Positions 42,906-53,094 of a stretch of DNA of 64,000 nt are shown here, in pieces. The number at the start of each line of letters is the position of its first letter. Position 1 is the stretch's first letter. The DNA is from Alistipes indistinctus YIT 12060 (GTDB lineage Bacteria; Bacteroidota; Bacteroidia; Bacteroidales; Rikenellaceae). A program made the position numbers and the translations under genes. The DNA lies in the NCBI RefSeq assembly GCF_025144995.1, contig NZ_CP102250.1, positions 620,001 to 684,000 of the forward strand. The letters are read 5' to 3'. Under the pieces are notes generated by a model that ran no database searches, was not told the origin of the DNA, and was given only the letters and a program-made list of their open reading frames with translations.

Positions 42906-43439
42906 ATGCAAAAAATCCCCAACAGCGCCCTGGGACGCCTCTCGCCCGAAGCTTTTGCCGCCACAGAAAAGTATCCGGTAGTCGTTGTACTGGACAATAT
43001 CCGCAGCCTCAACAACGTCGGATCGTTCTTTCGCACCTGTGACGCATTTGCGATGGAACGCATTGTACTGTGCGGCATTACGGCAACCCCGCCCAATAAG
43101 GAGATTCACAAAACCGCGCTGGGCGCCGAACTGACCGTTCGCTGGGATTACGAAAAACTGACGACCGACGCGCTGCAGCAGCTACGCGGGGAAGGTTACA
43201 CGCTGCTAGCCGTCGAACAGGTCGAAAAAGCCGCCCGATTGACCACATTTGAGGTGGAAAAAGGCAAAAAATACGCACTGGTATTCGGCAACGAGGTGGA
43301 CGGCGTCGCCCAGGAGGCGGTCGATCTCTGCGACGGGGCCGTGGAAATTCCCCAACAGGGCACCAAGCATTCGCTCAACGTCGCAGTATCGGGCGGCGTG
43401 GTGCTGTGGGAGTTCTTCCGGCAGATGGTTTTGTTTTGA
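42906..43439 (+). CDS. SpoU/TrmH-family RNA methyltransferase
   Basis: A 177-aa SPOUT methyltransferase that probably 2'-O-methylates a tRNA or rRNA ribose. The three SpoU motifs are present: VLDNIRSLNNVGSFFRTCDA (motif 1, with the Asn-Arg pair), YALVFGNEVDGV (motif 2) and IPQQGTKHSLNVAVSGGVVLWE (motif 3, forming the SAM trefoil knot). It lacks the N-terminal substrate domain of TrmH or RlmB, so it is the short TrmL-like form, but the target nucleotide is not assignable. It lies 93 bases upstream of panB with a separate promoter box between them. Confidence 0.92.
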   Translation: MQKIPNSALGRLSPEAFAATEKYPVVVVLDNIRSLNNVGSFFRTCDAFAMERIVLCGITATPPNKEIHKTALGAELTVRWDYEKLTTDALQQLRGEGYTLLAVEQVEKAARLTTFEVEKGKKYALVFGNEVDGVAQEAVDLCDGAVEIPQQGTKHSLNVAVSGGVVLWEFFRQMVLF

Positions 43440-43448
43440 AATAATATA

Positions 43449-43456
43449 TACCTTTG
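43449..43456 (+). promoter_or_regulatory. -7 element of panB
   Basis: TACCTTTG, an exact TAnnTTTG match, 76 bases before the panB ATG at 43533, giving a longer leader than most genes here. Confidence 0.5.
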
Positions 43457-43532
43457 CCCTTGCCGTCCGGGAAACGGCACGGAAAACAAAAACCGGCAGA
43501 AGCCGGCCACGCAACACAAACCTTGCACAACC

Positions 43533-44348
43533 ATGTCAACCGATAGCAAAACCAGGGTGGTCACCACCTACCGCCTCGCCGAAATGAAGGCCCGGGGCGA
43601 GAAAATCTCGATGCTCACCGCATACGACTATTCGATGGCCCGCATCGTCGAAAGTGCCGGCGTGGACGTGATCCTCGTCGGGGATTCGGCGGCCAACGTA
43701 ATGGCCGGGCACGAAACGACGCTGCCCATCACGCTCGACCAGATGATTTACCATGCCCGCAGCGTCACCCGTGCGGTCAAACGTGCACTGGTGGTGGTCG
43801 ACATGCCGTTCGGCACCTATCAGGGCAATTCGAAAGAGGCGCTCTCATCGGCCATCCGCATCATGAAGGAGACCGAAGCGGATGCGATCAAGCTCGAAGG
43901 CGGCGAGGAGGTGCTCGAATCGGTGGGCCGTATCCTATCGGCCGGAATCCCGGTCATGGGACACCTCGGGCTGACGCCGCAGTCGATCCACAAATACGGC
44001 ACTTACACCGTGCGCGCCAAAGAGGAAGCCGAAGCGCAGAAGTTGCTCCGCGATGCGCACCTGCTCGAAGAGGCGGGCTGTTTCGGCATCGTACTCGAAA
44101 AAATTCCGGCGGCGCTGGGTGCGCGGGTTGCCGGCGAACTCCGGATTCCGCTGATCGGGATCGGGGCAGGAAACAGCGTAGACGGACAAGTGCTCGTGAT
44201 CCACGACATGCTGGGCATCACCACCGAATTCTCACCCCGCTTCCTGCGGCGTTACGCCGACCTTCACACGCAAATGATGGCCGGCATCCAAAATTACGTC
44301 GCCGATGTCAAAAGCGGAGCATTCCCGAACGAACAGGAACAGTATTAG
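43533..44348 (+). CDS. panB: 3-methyl-2-oxobutanoate hydroxymethyltransferase
   Basis: First committed step of pantothenate (CoA precursor) synthesis, adding a hydroxymethyl group from methylene-THF to 2-oxoisovalerate. The 271-aa TIM barrel has [31 protein letters not shown] with the Mg-binding Asp, [27 protein letters not shown], and [21 protein letters not shown] with the catalytic Glu region upstream. No panC or panD is next to it, so the rest of the pathway must be elsewhere. Confidence 0.96.
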   Translation: MSTDSKTRVVTTYRLAEMKARGEKISMLTAYDYSMARIVESAGVDVILVGDSAANVMAGHETTLPITLDQMIYHARSVTRAVKRALVVVDMPFGTYQGNSKEALSSAIRIMKETEADAIKLEGGEEVLESVGRILSAGIPVMGHLGLTPQSIHKYGTYTVRAKEEAEAQKLLRDAHLLEEAGCFGIVLEKIPAALGARVAGELRIPLIGIGAGNSVDGQVLVIHDMLGITTEFSPRFLRRYADLHTQMMAGIQNYVADVKSGAFPNEQEQY

Positions 44349-44368
44349 GTATTGTCACGACAAAATAG

Positions 44369-44376
44369 TATTTTTG
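44369..44376 (+). promoter_or_regulatory. -7 element of the GH127 gene
   Basis: TATTTTTG, an exact TAnnTTTG match, 36 bases before the ATG at 44413. Its last three bases overlap the inverted repeat at 44374-44400. Confidence 0.5.
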
Positions 44377-44400
44377 GGTTAGAAGACATTTCTAACCCAA
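44374..44400 (+). promoter_or_regulatory. 11-bp inverted repeat at the GH127 start site
   Basis: TTGGGTTAGAA (44374-44384) / TTCTAACCCAA (44390-44400) with a five-base spacer, a perfect dyad. It covers the expected transcription start of the GH127 gene, so it is a candidate repressor operator or a 5' UTR hairpin. It could alternatively serve as a terminator hairpin for panB, but the following sequence is not a T run. Confidence 0.55.
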
Positions 44401-44412
44401 ATTTATTTTGCC

Positions 44413-46284
44413 ATGAAACCAATCCTTCTCCCATTGGTGGCCTGCCTGCTGACCGCATCCGCTTGCACGGACCGGGGCGCCGAATCCGCACCGCAAGCTC
44501 AGCAAGACATCATCCTGCCGGTCGATTTCAGCCGTGTCTCGATCCGGGACGGTTTCTGGTCTCCGCGACTCGAAAAACTGTCCGATTCGACACTGCCCGT
44601 CTGCATCGACCAGATCGAAAACCGGACCGGACGCATCCGCAACTTTGAAAACGCAGCCAAAGGCAGCGGCAAGCACTCAGGCATCTTTTTCGACGATTCG
44701 GACGTATACAAGGCTCTGGAAGGCATCTCGTACAGCCTGATCAACAACCCCGACCCGATGCTCAGGCGAACGGCCGACCAATGGGTCGCCAAAATCGCCG
44801 CGGCCCAGCAACCCGACGGCTATATCAATACCTACTACACGCTCACCGGACTCGACAAGCGCTGGACGGACATGGACAAGCACGAGATGTACTGTGCGGG
44901 ACACATGATCGAGGCCGGCATCGCATACCTGCTGGCTACCGGCGACCGGACCCTGCTCGAAGTGAGCACCCGCATGGTCGGCCACATGATGAACGAATTC
45001 GGCCCGGGCAAACGCCACTGGGTACCGGGCCATGAAGAGATCGAACTGGCGCTCGCGAAACTTTACAGCGTGACGGGCGAACCCAAGTACCTCGAATTCG
45101 CCCGCTGGCTGCTCGAAGAGCGCGGGCACGGTTACGGCCGCAACGAAGAAGGCACCTGGAATGCCGCTTACTATCAGGATTCGATCCCGGTCAGCCGCAT
45201 GACGGACATCACGGGACACGCAGTACGCTGCATGTACCTCTTCTGCGGCATGGCCGACATGTCGATGCTGTCGGGCGACACGGTCTACCGTGCAGCGCTC
45301 GACCGTGTCTGGGACGATGTCGTACAGCGGAACATGTATATCACGGGCGGGATCGGCTCGTCGCACCAGAACGAAGGCTTCACCGAGGATTACGACCTGC
45401 CCAACCTGGAAGCTTATTGCGAAACCTGCGCTTCGGTGGGTATGGTTTTGTGGAATGCACGGATGAACCGCCTCAAAGGCGACGCGAAATATGCCGACGT
45501 AATGGAACGGGCGCTGTACAACGGGGCATTAGCGGGTATCTCACTCGACGGCAAGCGTTTTTTCTATGTAAACCCGCTCGAATCGAAAGGCGACCACCAC
45601 CGCAAAGCTTGGTACGGCTGCGCCTGCTGTCCCAGCCAACTCTCACGCTTTTTGCCGTCGATCGGCAGTTATATTTACAGCCATTCGCTCGACTCCGACA
45701 CGGTCTGGGTGAACCTTTACCTCGGCAGCAACGCCGCTATCCCGACCCAGGACGGCAGCCGGTTCGTACTGACCCAAACAACCCGCTATCCGTGGGAAGG
45801 CAACGCCAGGATAACCGTCAGCGAAGCTCCGGGCAAAATCAGGAAAGAGTTGCGGCTCCGGATTCCGGGATGGTGCAAGAACCATACGCTGTGGGTAAAC
45901 GGCGAGTTGTTCGACCATCCGACGGATAAAGGCTATGCCGTGGTAAACCGCTCCTGGAAGAAAGGCGACCGCATCGACCTCTCACTGGCGATGCCGACCG
46001 AAGTTGTGGCCGCAGACCCGCGAGTCAAAGCCGACAGCGGCAAGCTGGCCGTACAGCGGGGACCGCTGGTCTACTGCATGGAAGAGGCCGACAATGCACA
46101 GACCTACGACAGAGCCGGCATAAACTCCCAAACCCGGTTTACCGACAAATTCATGCCCGACCTGCTGGGCGGTGTGGCGGAAATCACGGCCGAAACTCCG
46201 GCAGGGCCGCTGCACCTGATTCCCTACTATGCGTGGGACAACCGCGAAGCAGGCCGGATGAAAGTCTGGATCGATGAGAAATAA
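44413..46284 (+). CDS. GH127 beta-L-arabinofuranosidase-like lipoprotein
   Basis: A 623-aa exported hydrolase of the former DUF1680 group. The lipobox LLTASAC makes C18 the likely lipidated residue. The alpha/alpha barrel begins RVSIRDGFWSPRLEKL. By alignment of motifs to the Bifidobacterium enzyme HypBA1, the zinc ligands are E337, C339 (CETCAS) and C405/C406 (CACCPS). C405 would be the unusual cysteine nucleophile, and E321 (NEGFTED) the acid/base. These enzymes release arabinofuranose from plant glycoproteins or pectic side chains. It stands alone between an inverted repeat and a strong terminator, without a PUL. Confidence 0.88.
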   Translation: MKPILLPLVACLLTASACTDRGAESAPQAQQDIILPVDFSRVSIRDGFWSPRLEKLSDSTLPVCIDQIENRTGRIRNFENAAKGSGKHSGIFFDDSDVYKALEGISYSLINNPDPMLRRTADQWVAKIAAAQQPDGYINTYYTLTGLDKRWTDMDKHEMYCAGHMIEAGIAYLLATGDRTLLEVSTRMVGHMMNEFGPGKRHWVPGHEEIELALAKLYSVTGEPKYLEFARWLLEERGHGYGRNEEGTWNAAYYQDSIPVSRMTDITGHAVRCMYLFCGMADMSMLSGDTVYRAALDRVWDDVVQRNMYITGGIGSSHQNEGFTEDYDLPNLEAYCETCASVGMVLWNARMNRLKGDAKYADVMERALYNGALAGISLDGKRFFYVNPLESKGDHHRKAWYGCACCPSQLSRFLPSIGSYIYSHSLDSDTVWVNLYLGSNAAIPTQDGSRFVLTQTTRYPWEGNARITVSEAPGKIRKELRLRIPGWCKNHTLWVNGELFDHPTDKGYAVVNRSWKKGDRIDLSLAMPTEVVAADPRVKADSGKLAVQRGPLVYCMEEADNAQTYDRAGINSQTRFTDKFMPDLLGGVAEITAETPAGPLHLIPYYAWDNREAGRMKVWIDEK

Positions 46285-46322
46285 AACGAAAAGTCCCGGC
46301 CTTAGCCGGGACTTTTCGTTTT
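46283..46322 (+). terminator. Intrinsic terminator of the GH127 gene
   Basis: Perfect 18-bp stem (46283-46300 / 46305-46322) built on GTCCCGGC/GCCGGGAC with A-runs and T-runs at its base and a CTTA loop. It begins just inside the stop codon. Confidence 0.9.
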
Positions 46323-46536
46323 GCAATATTGAACCGTATTGCTCTGCAGCAGTCGCAGTATCTTCCTGTTCCTACAGGTAAAAGTGATGTCCGGACAGAA
46401 GATGCTGTTGAAAGGATCCTTCCTACGGGCCATTTCGCACGATTCCTCATCTGTCGATTATTCGTTCCTGCCGGTTATCGGTAATACCTCCAGTCCCTCA
46501 GGCTGACATAAGCCAGCTTCTGAAACAGGATCGAAA

Positions 46537-47385
46537 TTATCGTGTTTCCGCCAGTTCGCGAAGCGTACGGATTTCGGCAGCCCAGCGGCTCTCGTCGGGT
46601 GTTTCCAGAATCAGCGGCATACCGTCGAAACGCTTGTCGCGAGCAACGTAACCGAAAACAGCCATACCGAGCGTACCCTCGCCCAGACTGGCATGGCGGT
46701 CGACCCGGCTGCCCATCGCCTTCAGGTCGTCATTGAGGTGCATGCCGCGCAGGTAACGGAATCCCACCACCTCGTCGAATTCGGCAAACGTCTTTTCACA
46801 AGCGGCGTCGGTCGACAGATCGTAACCGGCCGAGAAAGCGTGGCAGGTATCGATGCACACCCCTACCCGGCCCTGATCCTTCACCTGATCGATAATCGCA
46901 CGCAGGTGGTGGAATGAAAAGCCCACATTGGTGCCCTGACCGGCCGTATTCTCGATAACAGCTGTAACCCCTGAAGTGCGCTCCAACGCCATATTGATCG
47001 ACTCGGCCACCAGAGACAGGCACTCCTCCACACTGATTTTACCCAGGTGGCTGCCGGGATGGAAGTTGAGCCGGTCGAGGCCGAGCTGCTCACAGCGCTG
47101 CATTTCGTCGAAGAACGCTGCCCGGGATTTGGCCAGGCCGTCCGGATCGGGGCTTCCCAGGTTGATCAGGTAACTGTCGTGCGGAAGTATCTGCGAAGGC
47201 GTAAATCCCCCCTTTTCACAGTTCTCCCGAAATGCGGCGATCGTCCCCGGCGTCAGCGGGGGTGCAACCCACTGGCGCTGGTTCTTGGTGAACAGCGCGA
47301 AAGCATTGGCCCCGATCGCTGCGGCGTTTAGCGGGGCATTTTCGACCCCTCCCGATGCACTGACGTGCGCTCCGAAATATTTCAT
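46537..47385 (-). CDS. nfo: Endonuclease IV (AP endonuclease)
   Basis: Zinc-dependent TIM-barrel nuclease of base excision repair, cutting at abasic sites. The 282-aa protein shows [22 protein letters not shown] (metal His), [29 protein letters not shown] and LILETPDE, covering the family's metal ligands. ATG 47385 is preceded by AGGAGG (47395-47400 on the minus strand), nine bases upstream, a strong Shine-Dalgarno that is rare in this phylum. It confirms this start over the longer frame at 47451. Confidence 0.95.
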   Translation of the reverse strand: MKYFGAHVSASGGVENAPLNAAAIGANAFALFTKNQRQWVAPPLTPGTIAAFRENCEKGGFTPSQILPHDSYLINLGSPDPDGLAKSRAAFFDEMQRCEQLGLDRLNFHPGSHLGKISVEECLSLVAESINMALERTSGVTAVIENTAGQGTNVGFSFHHLRAIIDQVKDQGRVGVCIDTCHAFSAGYDLSTDAACEKTFAEFDEVVGFRYLRGMHLNDDLKAMGSRVDRHASLGEGTLGMAVFGYVARDKRFDGMPLILETPDESRWAAEIRTLRELAETR

Positions 47386-47703
47386 AGTACAATCCCTCCT
47401 GAATCGTTTCAATTCTTGCATACAATCCGCCGAACTTCCATTCGCCGGCACTTAATTTGTTTCCTGCAAAAACGATGCAGTTCACCCCGTCCGGACAGAA
47501 GAAAAATGGCGTTGTCTGCCACAAAGTAACGCGTTTTTTCTCAAATCGTAAATTTTCGCCCGAAACAATGCGGAACAAGACACGCCAATCCGGTAAAATC
47601 ATTGCAACAAGTGATTGAAACAACAACAAAAAATTGTACATTTATGGCACGTTTCCCACAATTGGACAACCTGTTTTCGCAAACCTAACTATTCCGGTAC
47701 CCC
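47386..47703. other. Non-coding gap between nfo and the sensor kinase
   Basis: About 318 bases between divergent genes. It contains the nfo Shine-Dalgarno (47395-47400, minus) and the kinase promoter (47615-47644, plus). A minus-strand TAGGTTTG (47681-47688) is a possible far upstream start for nfo. No open frame or repeat of note. Confidence 0.65.
47615..47644 (+). promoter_or_regulatory. Promoter of the hybrid sensor kinase
   Basis: TTG (47615-47617), a 19-base spacer and TACATTTA (47637-47644), one mismatch from TAnnTTTG. The leader to the ATG at 47704 is about 55 bases. Confidence 0.5.
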
Positions 47704-50250
47704 ATGCCCAACGACTACAACCACCTATCCCGCGAAGAACTGCTTGTCCTGCTGGAAAAATCCGAAACCGAAAACCGCCGGTTGAAATCGTCGCAGGGCT
47801 TTCTCTCGCAAGGATTCGACCACGCCCCGCTGCCCACGATCCGAATAACACCCGAAGGAATTGTCGAAGAGGTCAATCCGTACACCTGCGATTTCTTCGG
47901 CATGCCGCGTGAAACCCTGATCGGGATCAATGTGCTGAACAACGGCCCCGAAGAACAGATACAGTCCGCACGCGAAAACATCGCACGGCTCACCCCCCGG
48001 GATAACACTTTCTACCAATACGTCTGCCACCTGACCCCAACCCAACAGGTGGTCTATTACCTGTGGTGCAACGTCGGCATTTTCGATCCCGAAGGCAAGC
48101 TACAATACATCATCAGTTACTGCATGCCCAAAAACCTGCAGGAAAACTTTGCCAAGGAGCTGCGCGAGCAGGCCCTCGTGAACCTGAAAATCGAACAGGA
48201 AAACCAGAACATCATTACCGACGTATTGCATATACTGGCCCAACAAGATACTTTTTCGTGCGAAAACATCCTACAACTGGTCAACAGCCACTACCACACC
48301 GAATTCTCGGCTGTATTCCGCTATGAAGAGGAGGATTTGTCCTACCACATGAAGGATTATGCGATCCAAGAGGCTTCCGCATTAAACAAATTTCTCCCCC
48401 AGATGAAGACATACGGCTTTTTCAGCCGGTCGGAAACGCTGGAACATTTTCGCCAGGGCCACATGAAAGTCGTTTACAGCGACGAAAATGCCGCCCACTC
48501 CGTATTCATGGATTTCTTTCGGGCGCAACAGGTGCATTTCGAGAGCGCGTTGGCGATTCCGCTGTTCGTCAACAACCACTTCCACGGTTTTCTCGCCGCT
48601 ATCCGCGAGAATTACGACCTGCGCTGGACAGAAAACGAAATCTCGCTTTACCAACTCTTCGCCAAAGTAGTGGCGCTCAATATCGAACGGATCATCATCC
48701 AGAAAAAACTCGACCGCGAAAACAGGCTCACTACGCTCGCGCTGGAACGCAGCGAAGTTTACTCGTGGGAATACGACATCGAACACGATTTCTTTTACAA
48801 CAACGAGGCTCTGCTCAAACGCTACGGCTATCCGACCGGACAGCAACCGCTGTTCGACGCACAGATGTTTATCGACCACGTCCATTCCGAAGACCAGGAG
48901 GCCATACTCAAGGCTTACGAAAAAATCAACAGAGGTCAGGACGGCGACGTGCAGGCCCGTATCCGGATACGGCGCCCTGACGGCACCTTCCGTTACGAAT
49001 GGTTCGAATACCGTTTCATGACCCTGCGCAAGCATGCCAACGACCCGGTGAACTATGTGATCGGCACAGGAACCTGCATCGACAAATTCAAACAAAACGA
49101 GTACGCACTGATCCGGGCCAAACAGGCCGCAGAAGAGAGCAACCGGCTCAAATCGGCATTTCTCGCGAACATGAGCCATGAAATCCGGACGCCGCTCAAT
49201 GCGATAGTCGGTTTTTCGGGCGTACTGGCCAACACGGTGGACGAAGCCGAAAAGCGGGAGTACGTAAGTATCATCGAAAACAACAACGCTTTACTACTGC
49301 AACTGATCGGCGACATCCTCGACCTGTCGAAAATCGAAGCGGGCACGCTCGAATTTTCTTACTCGGAAGTAGACCTCAACGGCATGTTGGACGAGATAGA
49401 ACAGAGCGCCCGGATGCGACAGAAGAACCACGAGGTGGAGATCCGTTTCGAAGAGCGCCTGCCCGAATGCTCCGTTCGCACGGATCGTCAGCGGATCATG
49501 CAGGTTATCAACAACTTCCTAAACAATGCGATGAAATTCACCCCGGCAGGAAGCATCCGGTTCGGCTACCGGCCCCACGAAGGGAACCTCCTCTATTTCT
49601 ACGTCAGCGACACGGGATGCGGCATCGCGCCTGAAAACCACGACAAAATTTTCGGTCGCTTCGTCAAACTCAATACGTTCGAGCAGGGCAGCGGACTCGG
49701 GCTTTCAATCTGTGAAAGCATCGTTCATTCGCTCGGGGGCGAAATCGGCGTGGATTCGACACCCGGAAAGGGAGCTACGTTCTGGTTCACCATCCCGTAC
49801 CGGCACGGTAAACTTACAGTTCATTCGAATGTGGCAGTCAACGGCATCACCGGACCGGAACCCGATCCCTGCAATACGGCGGATACGGAAAAGCCGATCC
49901 TGCTGATTGCAGAAGACAACGACAGCAATTACAAACTGTTCGAATCGCTGCTGAAAAAGGAATACCTGCTGATTCACGCCTGGGACGGTCAACAGGCCGT
50001 GCAACTGTTTCACGACAATCGACCGCACCTGATCCTGATGGACATCAAAATGCCGGTTATGGACGGCTACGAGGCTACGATCGAAATCCGGAAGTCTTCG
50101 CAAACGGTGCCGATCATCGCCGTAACGGCCTACGCTTTTGCGGAAGACGAGGCACGGGTTTTGCGCAGCGGATTCGATGCCTATGTTTCCAAACCGATCA
50201 ACGCCTCGATCCGCGATATTGTCCGGCTGCATCTGAACAAGCAACGCTGA
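47704..50250 (+). CDS. Cytoplasmic hybrid histidine kinase (PAS-GAF-PAS-HisKA-HATPase-REC)
   Basis: An 848-aa hybrid two-component sensor with no membrane helices. An N-terminal coiled region is followed by a PAS domain (about 35-145), a GAF-like domain (165-330) and a second PAS/PAC domain (350-465). HisKA carries the phospho-His H492 ([13 protein letters not shown]). The HATPase has its N-box [16 protein letters not shown] and GSGLGLSI, and the C-terminal receiver (732-845) has D780 ([13 protein letters not shown]). There is no output domain or neighbouring response regulator, so its phosphorelay partner is elsewhere. The HATPase and receiver resemble the decayed gene at 14961, whose motifs are broken where these are intact. 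Confidence 0.92.
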   Translation: MPNDYNHLSREELLVLLEKSETENRRLKSSQGFLSQGFDHAPLPTIRITPEGIVEEVNPYTCDFFGMPRETLIGINVLNNGPEEQIQSARENIARLTPRDNTFYQYVCHLTPTQQVVYYLWCNVGIFDPEGKLQYIISYCMPKNLQENFAKELREQALVNLKIEQENQNIITDVLHILAQQDTFSCENILQLVNSHYHTEFSAVFRYEEEDLSYHMKDYAIQEASALNKFLPQMKTYGFFSRSETLEHFRQGHMKVVYSDENAAHSVFMDFFRAQQVHFESALAIPLFVNNHFHGFLAAIRENYDLRWTENEISLYQLFAKVVALNIERIIIQKKLDRENRLTTLALERSEVYSWEYDIEHDFFYNNEALLKRYGYPTGQQPLFDAQMFIDHVHSEDQEAILKAYEKINRGQDGDVQARIRIRRPDGTFRYEWFEYRFMTLRKHANDPVNYVIGTGTCIDKFKQNEYALIRAKQAAEESNRLKSAFLANMSHEIRTPLNAIVGFSGVLANTVDEAEKREYVSIIENNNALLLQLIGDILDLSKIEAGTLEFSYSEVDLNGMLDEIEQSARMRQKNHEVEIRFEERLPECSVRTDRQRIMQVINNFLNNAMKFTPAGSIRFGYRPHEGNLLYFYVSDTGCGIAPENHDKIFGRFVKLNTFEQGSGLGLSICESIVHSLGGEIGVDSTPGKGATFWFTIPYRHGKLTVHSNVAVNGITGPEPDPCNTADTEKPILLIAEDNDSNYKLFESLLKKEYLLIHAWDGQQAVQLFHDNRPHLILMDIKMPVMDGYEATIEIRKSSQTVPIIAVTAYAFAEDEARVLRSGFDAYVSKPINASIRDIVRLHLNKQR

Positions 50251-50321
50251 CCGGCCGAAACGAACGACCGGAAAAGGAAAAACTTCAGGTGCCGGACGAC
50301 AAACGCTTCCCAAAATATTAT

Positions 50322-50329
50322 TACCTTTG
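50322..50329 (+). promoter_or_regulatory. -7 element of the DUF3078 gene
   Basis: TACCTTTG, an exact TAnnTTTG match, 23 bases before the ATG at 50353. Confidence 0.6.
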
Positions 50330-50352
50330 CGGATATCCAAAAAATACCGGAC

Positions 50353-51348
50353 ATGAGACGATTCATAACGCTGTTGCTCCTGTTGGTTCTGCTCGGAGCC
50401 GCCAACCGCTCTTCAGCCCAGTTCTCCATTTCGAGGGTCACCCCCAAAGAGATCGACACCAAAGCGATGGACGACACGATCAAACCCATCGCACCGATCA
50501 ACAACCGTTTTTTCAGCGAAGCCCGCTACAAAGCCGAGCGCCGTGCGATCCACAAAGAGCGCAATACCGTTCAGATCAACGCTTCGGCCATGTTCAATCT
50601 AACCGGGTTTGAAAACTGGTATGCCGGCGGCGACAACGTTTTCGCCTCGAACCTGGCATTCTATTTTTCGCATACATACATTAAAAGCAAGTTCAATTTC
50701 CAAACGACTTTCGACGCCCGTTACGGCATCAACCGCATCAGCGGAAAAAACTTTAAAAACGAGGACGCTTTCGTCTTCAACCTGAGCAGTTCGTGGGAGC
50801 TGAACAAGAACTGGTCCTATGCTGCGACATTCCAGTACCGCAGCCAGTTCAGCAACGGGTACAAATCACGCGATGACAATACACTGGTATCCGCATTCAT
50901 GGCGCCGGGAACCATCGCGCCGGCCATCGGTTTTATCTACCGCAACAAGAAGGTTCCGCTCACGATCAGCATCATGCCCGTAGCCGGAAGCGTCACGTTC
51001 GTACTGAACGACAGCTTGTCGCAAGCCGGTGCGTACGGTGTCAAACCCGGACAAAAAAGTACCGGTGCGATCGGAGCTTCCTTGCAAATCGATTTCGACA
51101 AAGCATTCTACAAAGACAAAATCACCTACCGGACCTATTTTTATGCCTTTTCGAACTACAACAGCAACCGGAATGCTTATATCAACTGGAAGAATACCCT
51201 GCAATTTAAAATATTCAAACTCATTTCGGCCGAGATGTTCTGTTCTGCAGTCTATGACGAAGCGGCTCGAACCCCGGACAGACGACAATGGATGCAATTA
51301 AATTACAAATTCGGCTTGGGCCTGGCCTACACGTTCAAAAACAAATAG
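50353..51348 (+). CDS. DUF3078 outer-membrane-type protein
   Basis: A 331-aa secreted protein with a signal peptide (1-22, ending RSSAQ). The core FNLTGFENWYAGGDNVFASNLAFYF, with its WYAGG motif, is the hallmark of Bacteroidota DUF3078. The remaining strands (FQTTFDARYGINRI, SYAATFQYRSQFSNGY, YRTYFYAFSNYNSNRNA) alternate as in a membrane barrel, and the protein ends YTFKNK. Function is unknown. The following protease gene starts 93 bases later on the same strand, so they may be co-transcribed. Confidence 0.82.
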   Translation: MRRFITLLLLLVLLGAANRSSAQFSISRVTPKEIDTKAMDDTIKPIAPINNRFFSEARYKAERRAIHKERNTVQINASAMFNLTGFENWYAGGDNVFASNLAFYFSHTYIKSKFNFQTTFDARYGINRISGKNFKNEDAFVFNLSSSWELNKNWSYAATFQYRSQFSNGYKSRDDNTLVSAFMAPGTIAPAIGFIYRNKKVPLTISIMPVAGSVTFVLNDSLSQAGAYGVKPGQKSTGAIGASLQIDFDKAFYKDKITYRTYFYAFSNYNSNRNAYINWKNTLQFKIFKLISAEMFCSAVYDEAARTPDRRQWMQLNYKFGLGLAYTFKNK

Positions 51349-51441
51349 CGGACACTAAACGGCACTGCCGGGCCGTTTGACTGACAGTGAAATGTTCTTA
51401 GGGATGCCTTCTCTCTCCCGGAACCGAAGTATTGCAACAAC

Positions 51442-53094
51442 ATGTATAAAAACAATAAATTCACCCTGATCCTGCCGACCGTCGTGGCAGTCTCCATCGC
51501 TGTCGGGATCCTGTTGGGAGGCGTCGTATTCAAAAATACACCGCCGGTGCCGCGCCGCGGTAATCTGGTCGCTCCGGGCAGCGGCAAACTCAACATGCTC
51601 CTTTCCCTGATCGAGAACCGCTACGTAGACACCGTCTCGATGGATTCGATCACCGAGAAGACAATTCCGTTCATCCTGGAAGAACTCGACCCGCATTCGG
51701 TTTATGTCCCGGCCAAGGATATGGCACAGATGAACGAATCGCTCGACGGAGAATTCGACGGGATCGGCGTGATGTTCAACATGGCCACCGATACGGTCAT
51801 CGTGCTCAACGTCATCAATTCGGGTCCGAGTTCGAAGGTCGGCGTGCTGGGCGGAGACCGCATCATCACGATCAACGACACGGTAGTAGCGGGCGTGAAG
51901 ATGCGGCAGGACGAAGTGATGAAACGGCTTCGGGGCCCGCGCGGGAGTAAAGTAAAGCTGGGTATCCAGCGTGTCGGAGTCAAAGACCTGGTGCCGATCA
52001 CCGTTACACGGGGCGTCATTCCGATCTACTGCATCAACGCCGCCTACATGATCGGGCCGGAAACGGGCTACATCGTTTTCGCCCAATTTTCGCGTAACGC
52101 CCACAAGGAGTTAATGGATGCAGTCGACAGGCTGAAAGCACAGGGGATGAAAAAACTGATCCTCGATATCCGGAGCAATCCGGGAGGATTCCTCGACCAG
52201 GCCATCGAGATCGCGAACGAATTCCTGCCCGCCCGCAAAATGATCGTCTATACCGTGGAGCGCGGAGGCGAGCAGTCGCGTCAGTACAGCAACGGCAAAG
52301 GCCGGTTGCAGGACATCGAACTGGCGGTACTGGTGGACGAAGGAAGCGCCTCGTCGAGCGAAATCCTCGCCGGGGCCCTTCAGGACAACGACCGTGGTAC
52401 GATCATCGGACGCCGCACCTTCGGCAAGGGACTCGTACAGGAACAGATCCCGTTCCCGGACGGATCGGCCGTAAGGCTCACCATCGCACGCTATTATACT
52501 CCCTCGGGACGTTCGATTCAGAAGCCGTACGACAAAGGGTCTGAGGATTACAACAACGACCTGATGAACCGGTACGAACACAACGAAATGTTCTCGGCCG
52601 ACAGCATCCACTTCGCCGACAGCCTGAAATATTTCACCGCAGGAGGACGTACGGTTTACGGCGGCGGAGGCATCATGCCCGACCGGTTCGTACCGGCCGA
52701 CACGACCGACATCACGCCCTACCTGCGTGAAGTGACCGGACGCAATATCCTTTACCGCTTTACGATCGAATATGCCGATCGTCACCGCAACGAGCTGAAC
52801 CGAATCACCACGCTGCCGGAACTGGATGCATTCTTCGCAAAAGACCCGGGTCTGCTGAGCGAATTCATCCGCTATGCCGCCCGTGCGGGCGTCGCACCGA
52901 AACCCTCGCAGATCGAACGGTCGAAAGCGATTATCCTCTCACAGATCAAAGCCTACGTCGGACGGAATACGCCGCTCGAAGACAACGCTTTCTACCATGC
53001 GCTGCAAGGCATCGACAGCACAGTCCAGCAGGCGCTGAAAGAGATGAGCGCACCGAAAGCGGAACAAGCCCTCAATACTGCCGAACATGAATAA
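51442..53094 (+). CDS. C-terminal processing protease (S41, CtpA-like)
   Basis: A 550-aa periplasmic serine protease. One N-terminal membrane anchor (about 8-30) is followed by the tail-binding and PDZ region (about 100-190, FDGIGVMFNM to PITVTRG) and the S41 core. The catalytic Ser is S304 in GSASSSEILAGAL and the Lys is K329 in RTFGKGLVQ. ILDIRSNPGGFLDQA and YYTPSGRSIQKPY are family motifs. About 165 residues after the core form a helical C-terminal extension. Such proteases trim or degrade periplasmic and envelope proteins. Its 3' end overlaps the next small gene by eight bases. Confidence 0.93.
   Translation: MYKNNKFTLILPTVVAVSIAVGILLGGVVFKNTPPVPRRGNLVAPGSGKLNMLLSLIENRYVDTVSMDSITEKTIPFILEELDPHSVYVPAKDMAQMNESLDGEFDGIGVMFNMATDTVIVLNVINSGPSSKVGVLGGDRIITINDTVVAGVKMRQDEVMKRLRGPRGSKVKLGIQRVGVKDLVPITVTRGVIPIYCINAAYMIGPETGYIVFAQFSRNAHKELMDAVDRLKAQGMKKLILDIRSNPGGFLDQAIEIANEFLPARKMIVYTVERGGEQSRQYSNGKGRLQDIELAVLVDEGSASSSEILAGALQDNDRGTIIGRRTFGKGLVQEQIPFPDGSAVRLTIARYYTPSGRSIQKPYDKGSEDYNNDLMNRYEHNEMFSADSIHFADSLKYFTAGGRTVYGGGGIMPDRFVPADTTDITPYLREVTGRNILYRFTIEYADRHRNELNRITTLPELDAFFAKDPGLLSEFIRYAARAGVAPKPSQIERSKAIILSQIKAYVGRNTPLEDNAFYHALQGIDSTVQQALKEMSAPKAEQALNTAEHE

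Noticed and set aside
46323-46536. Possible small RNA or tRNA gene between the GH127 gene and nfo
   Set aside because: No cloverleaf, promoter box or second hairpin found; I see nothing in this stretch beyond the GH127 terminator at its left end.
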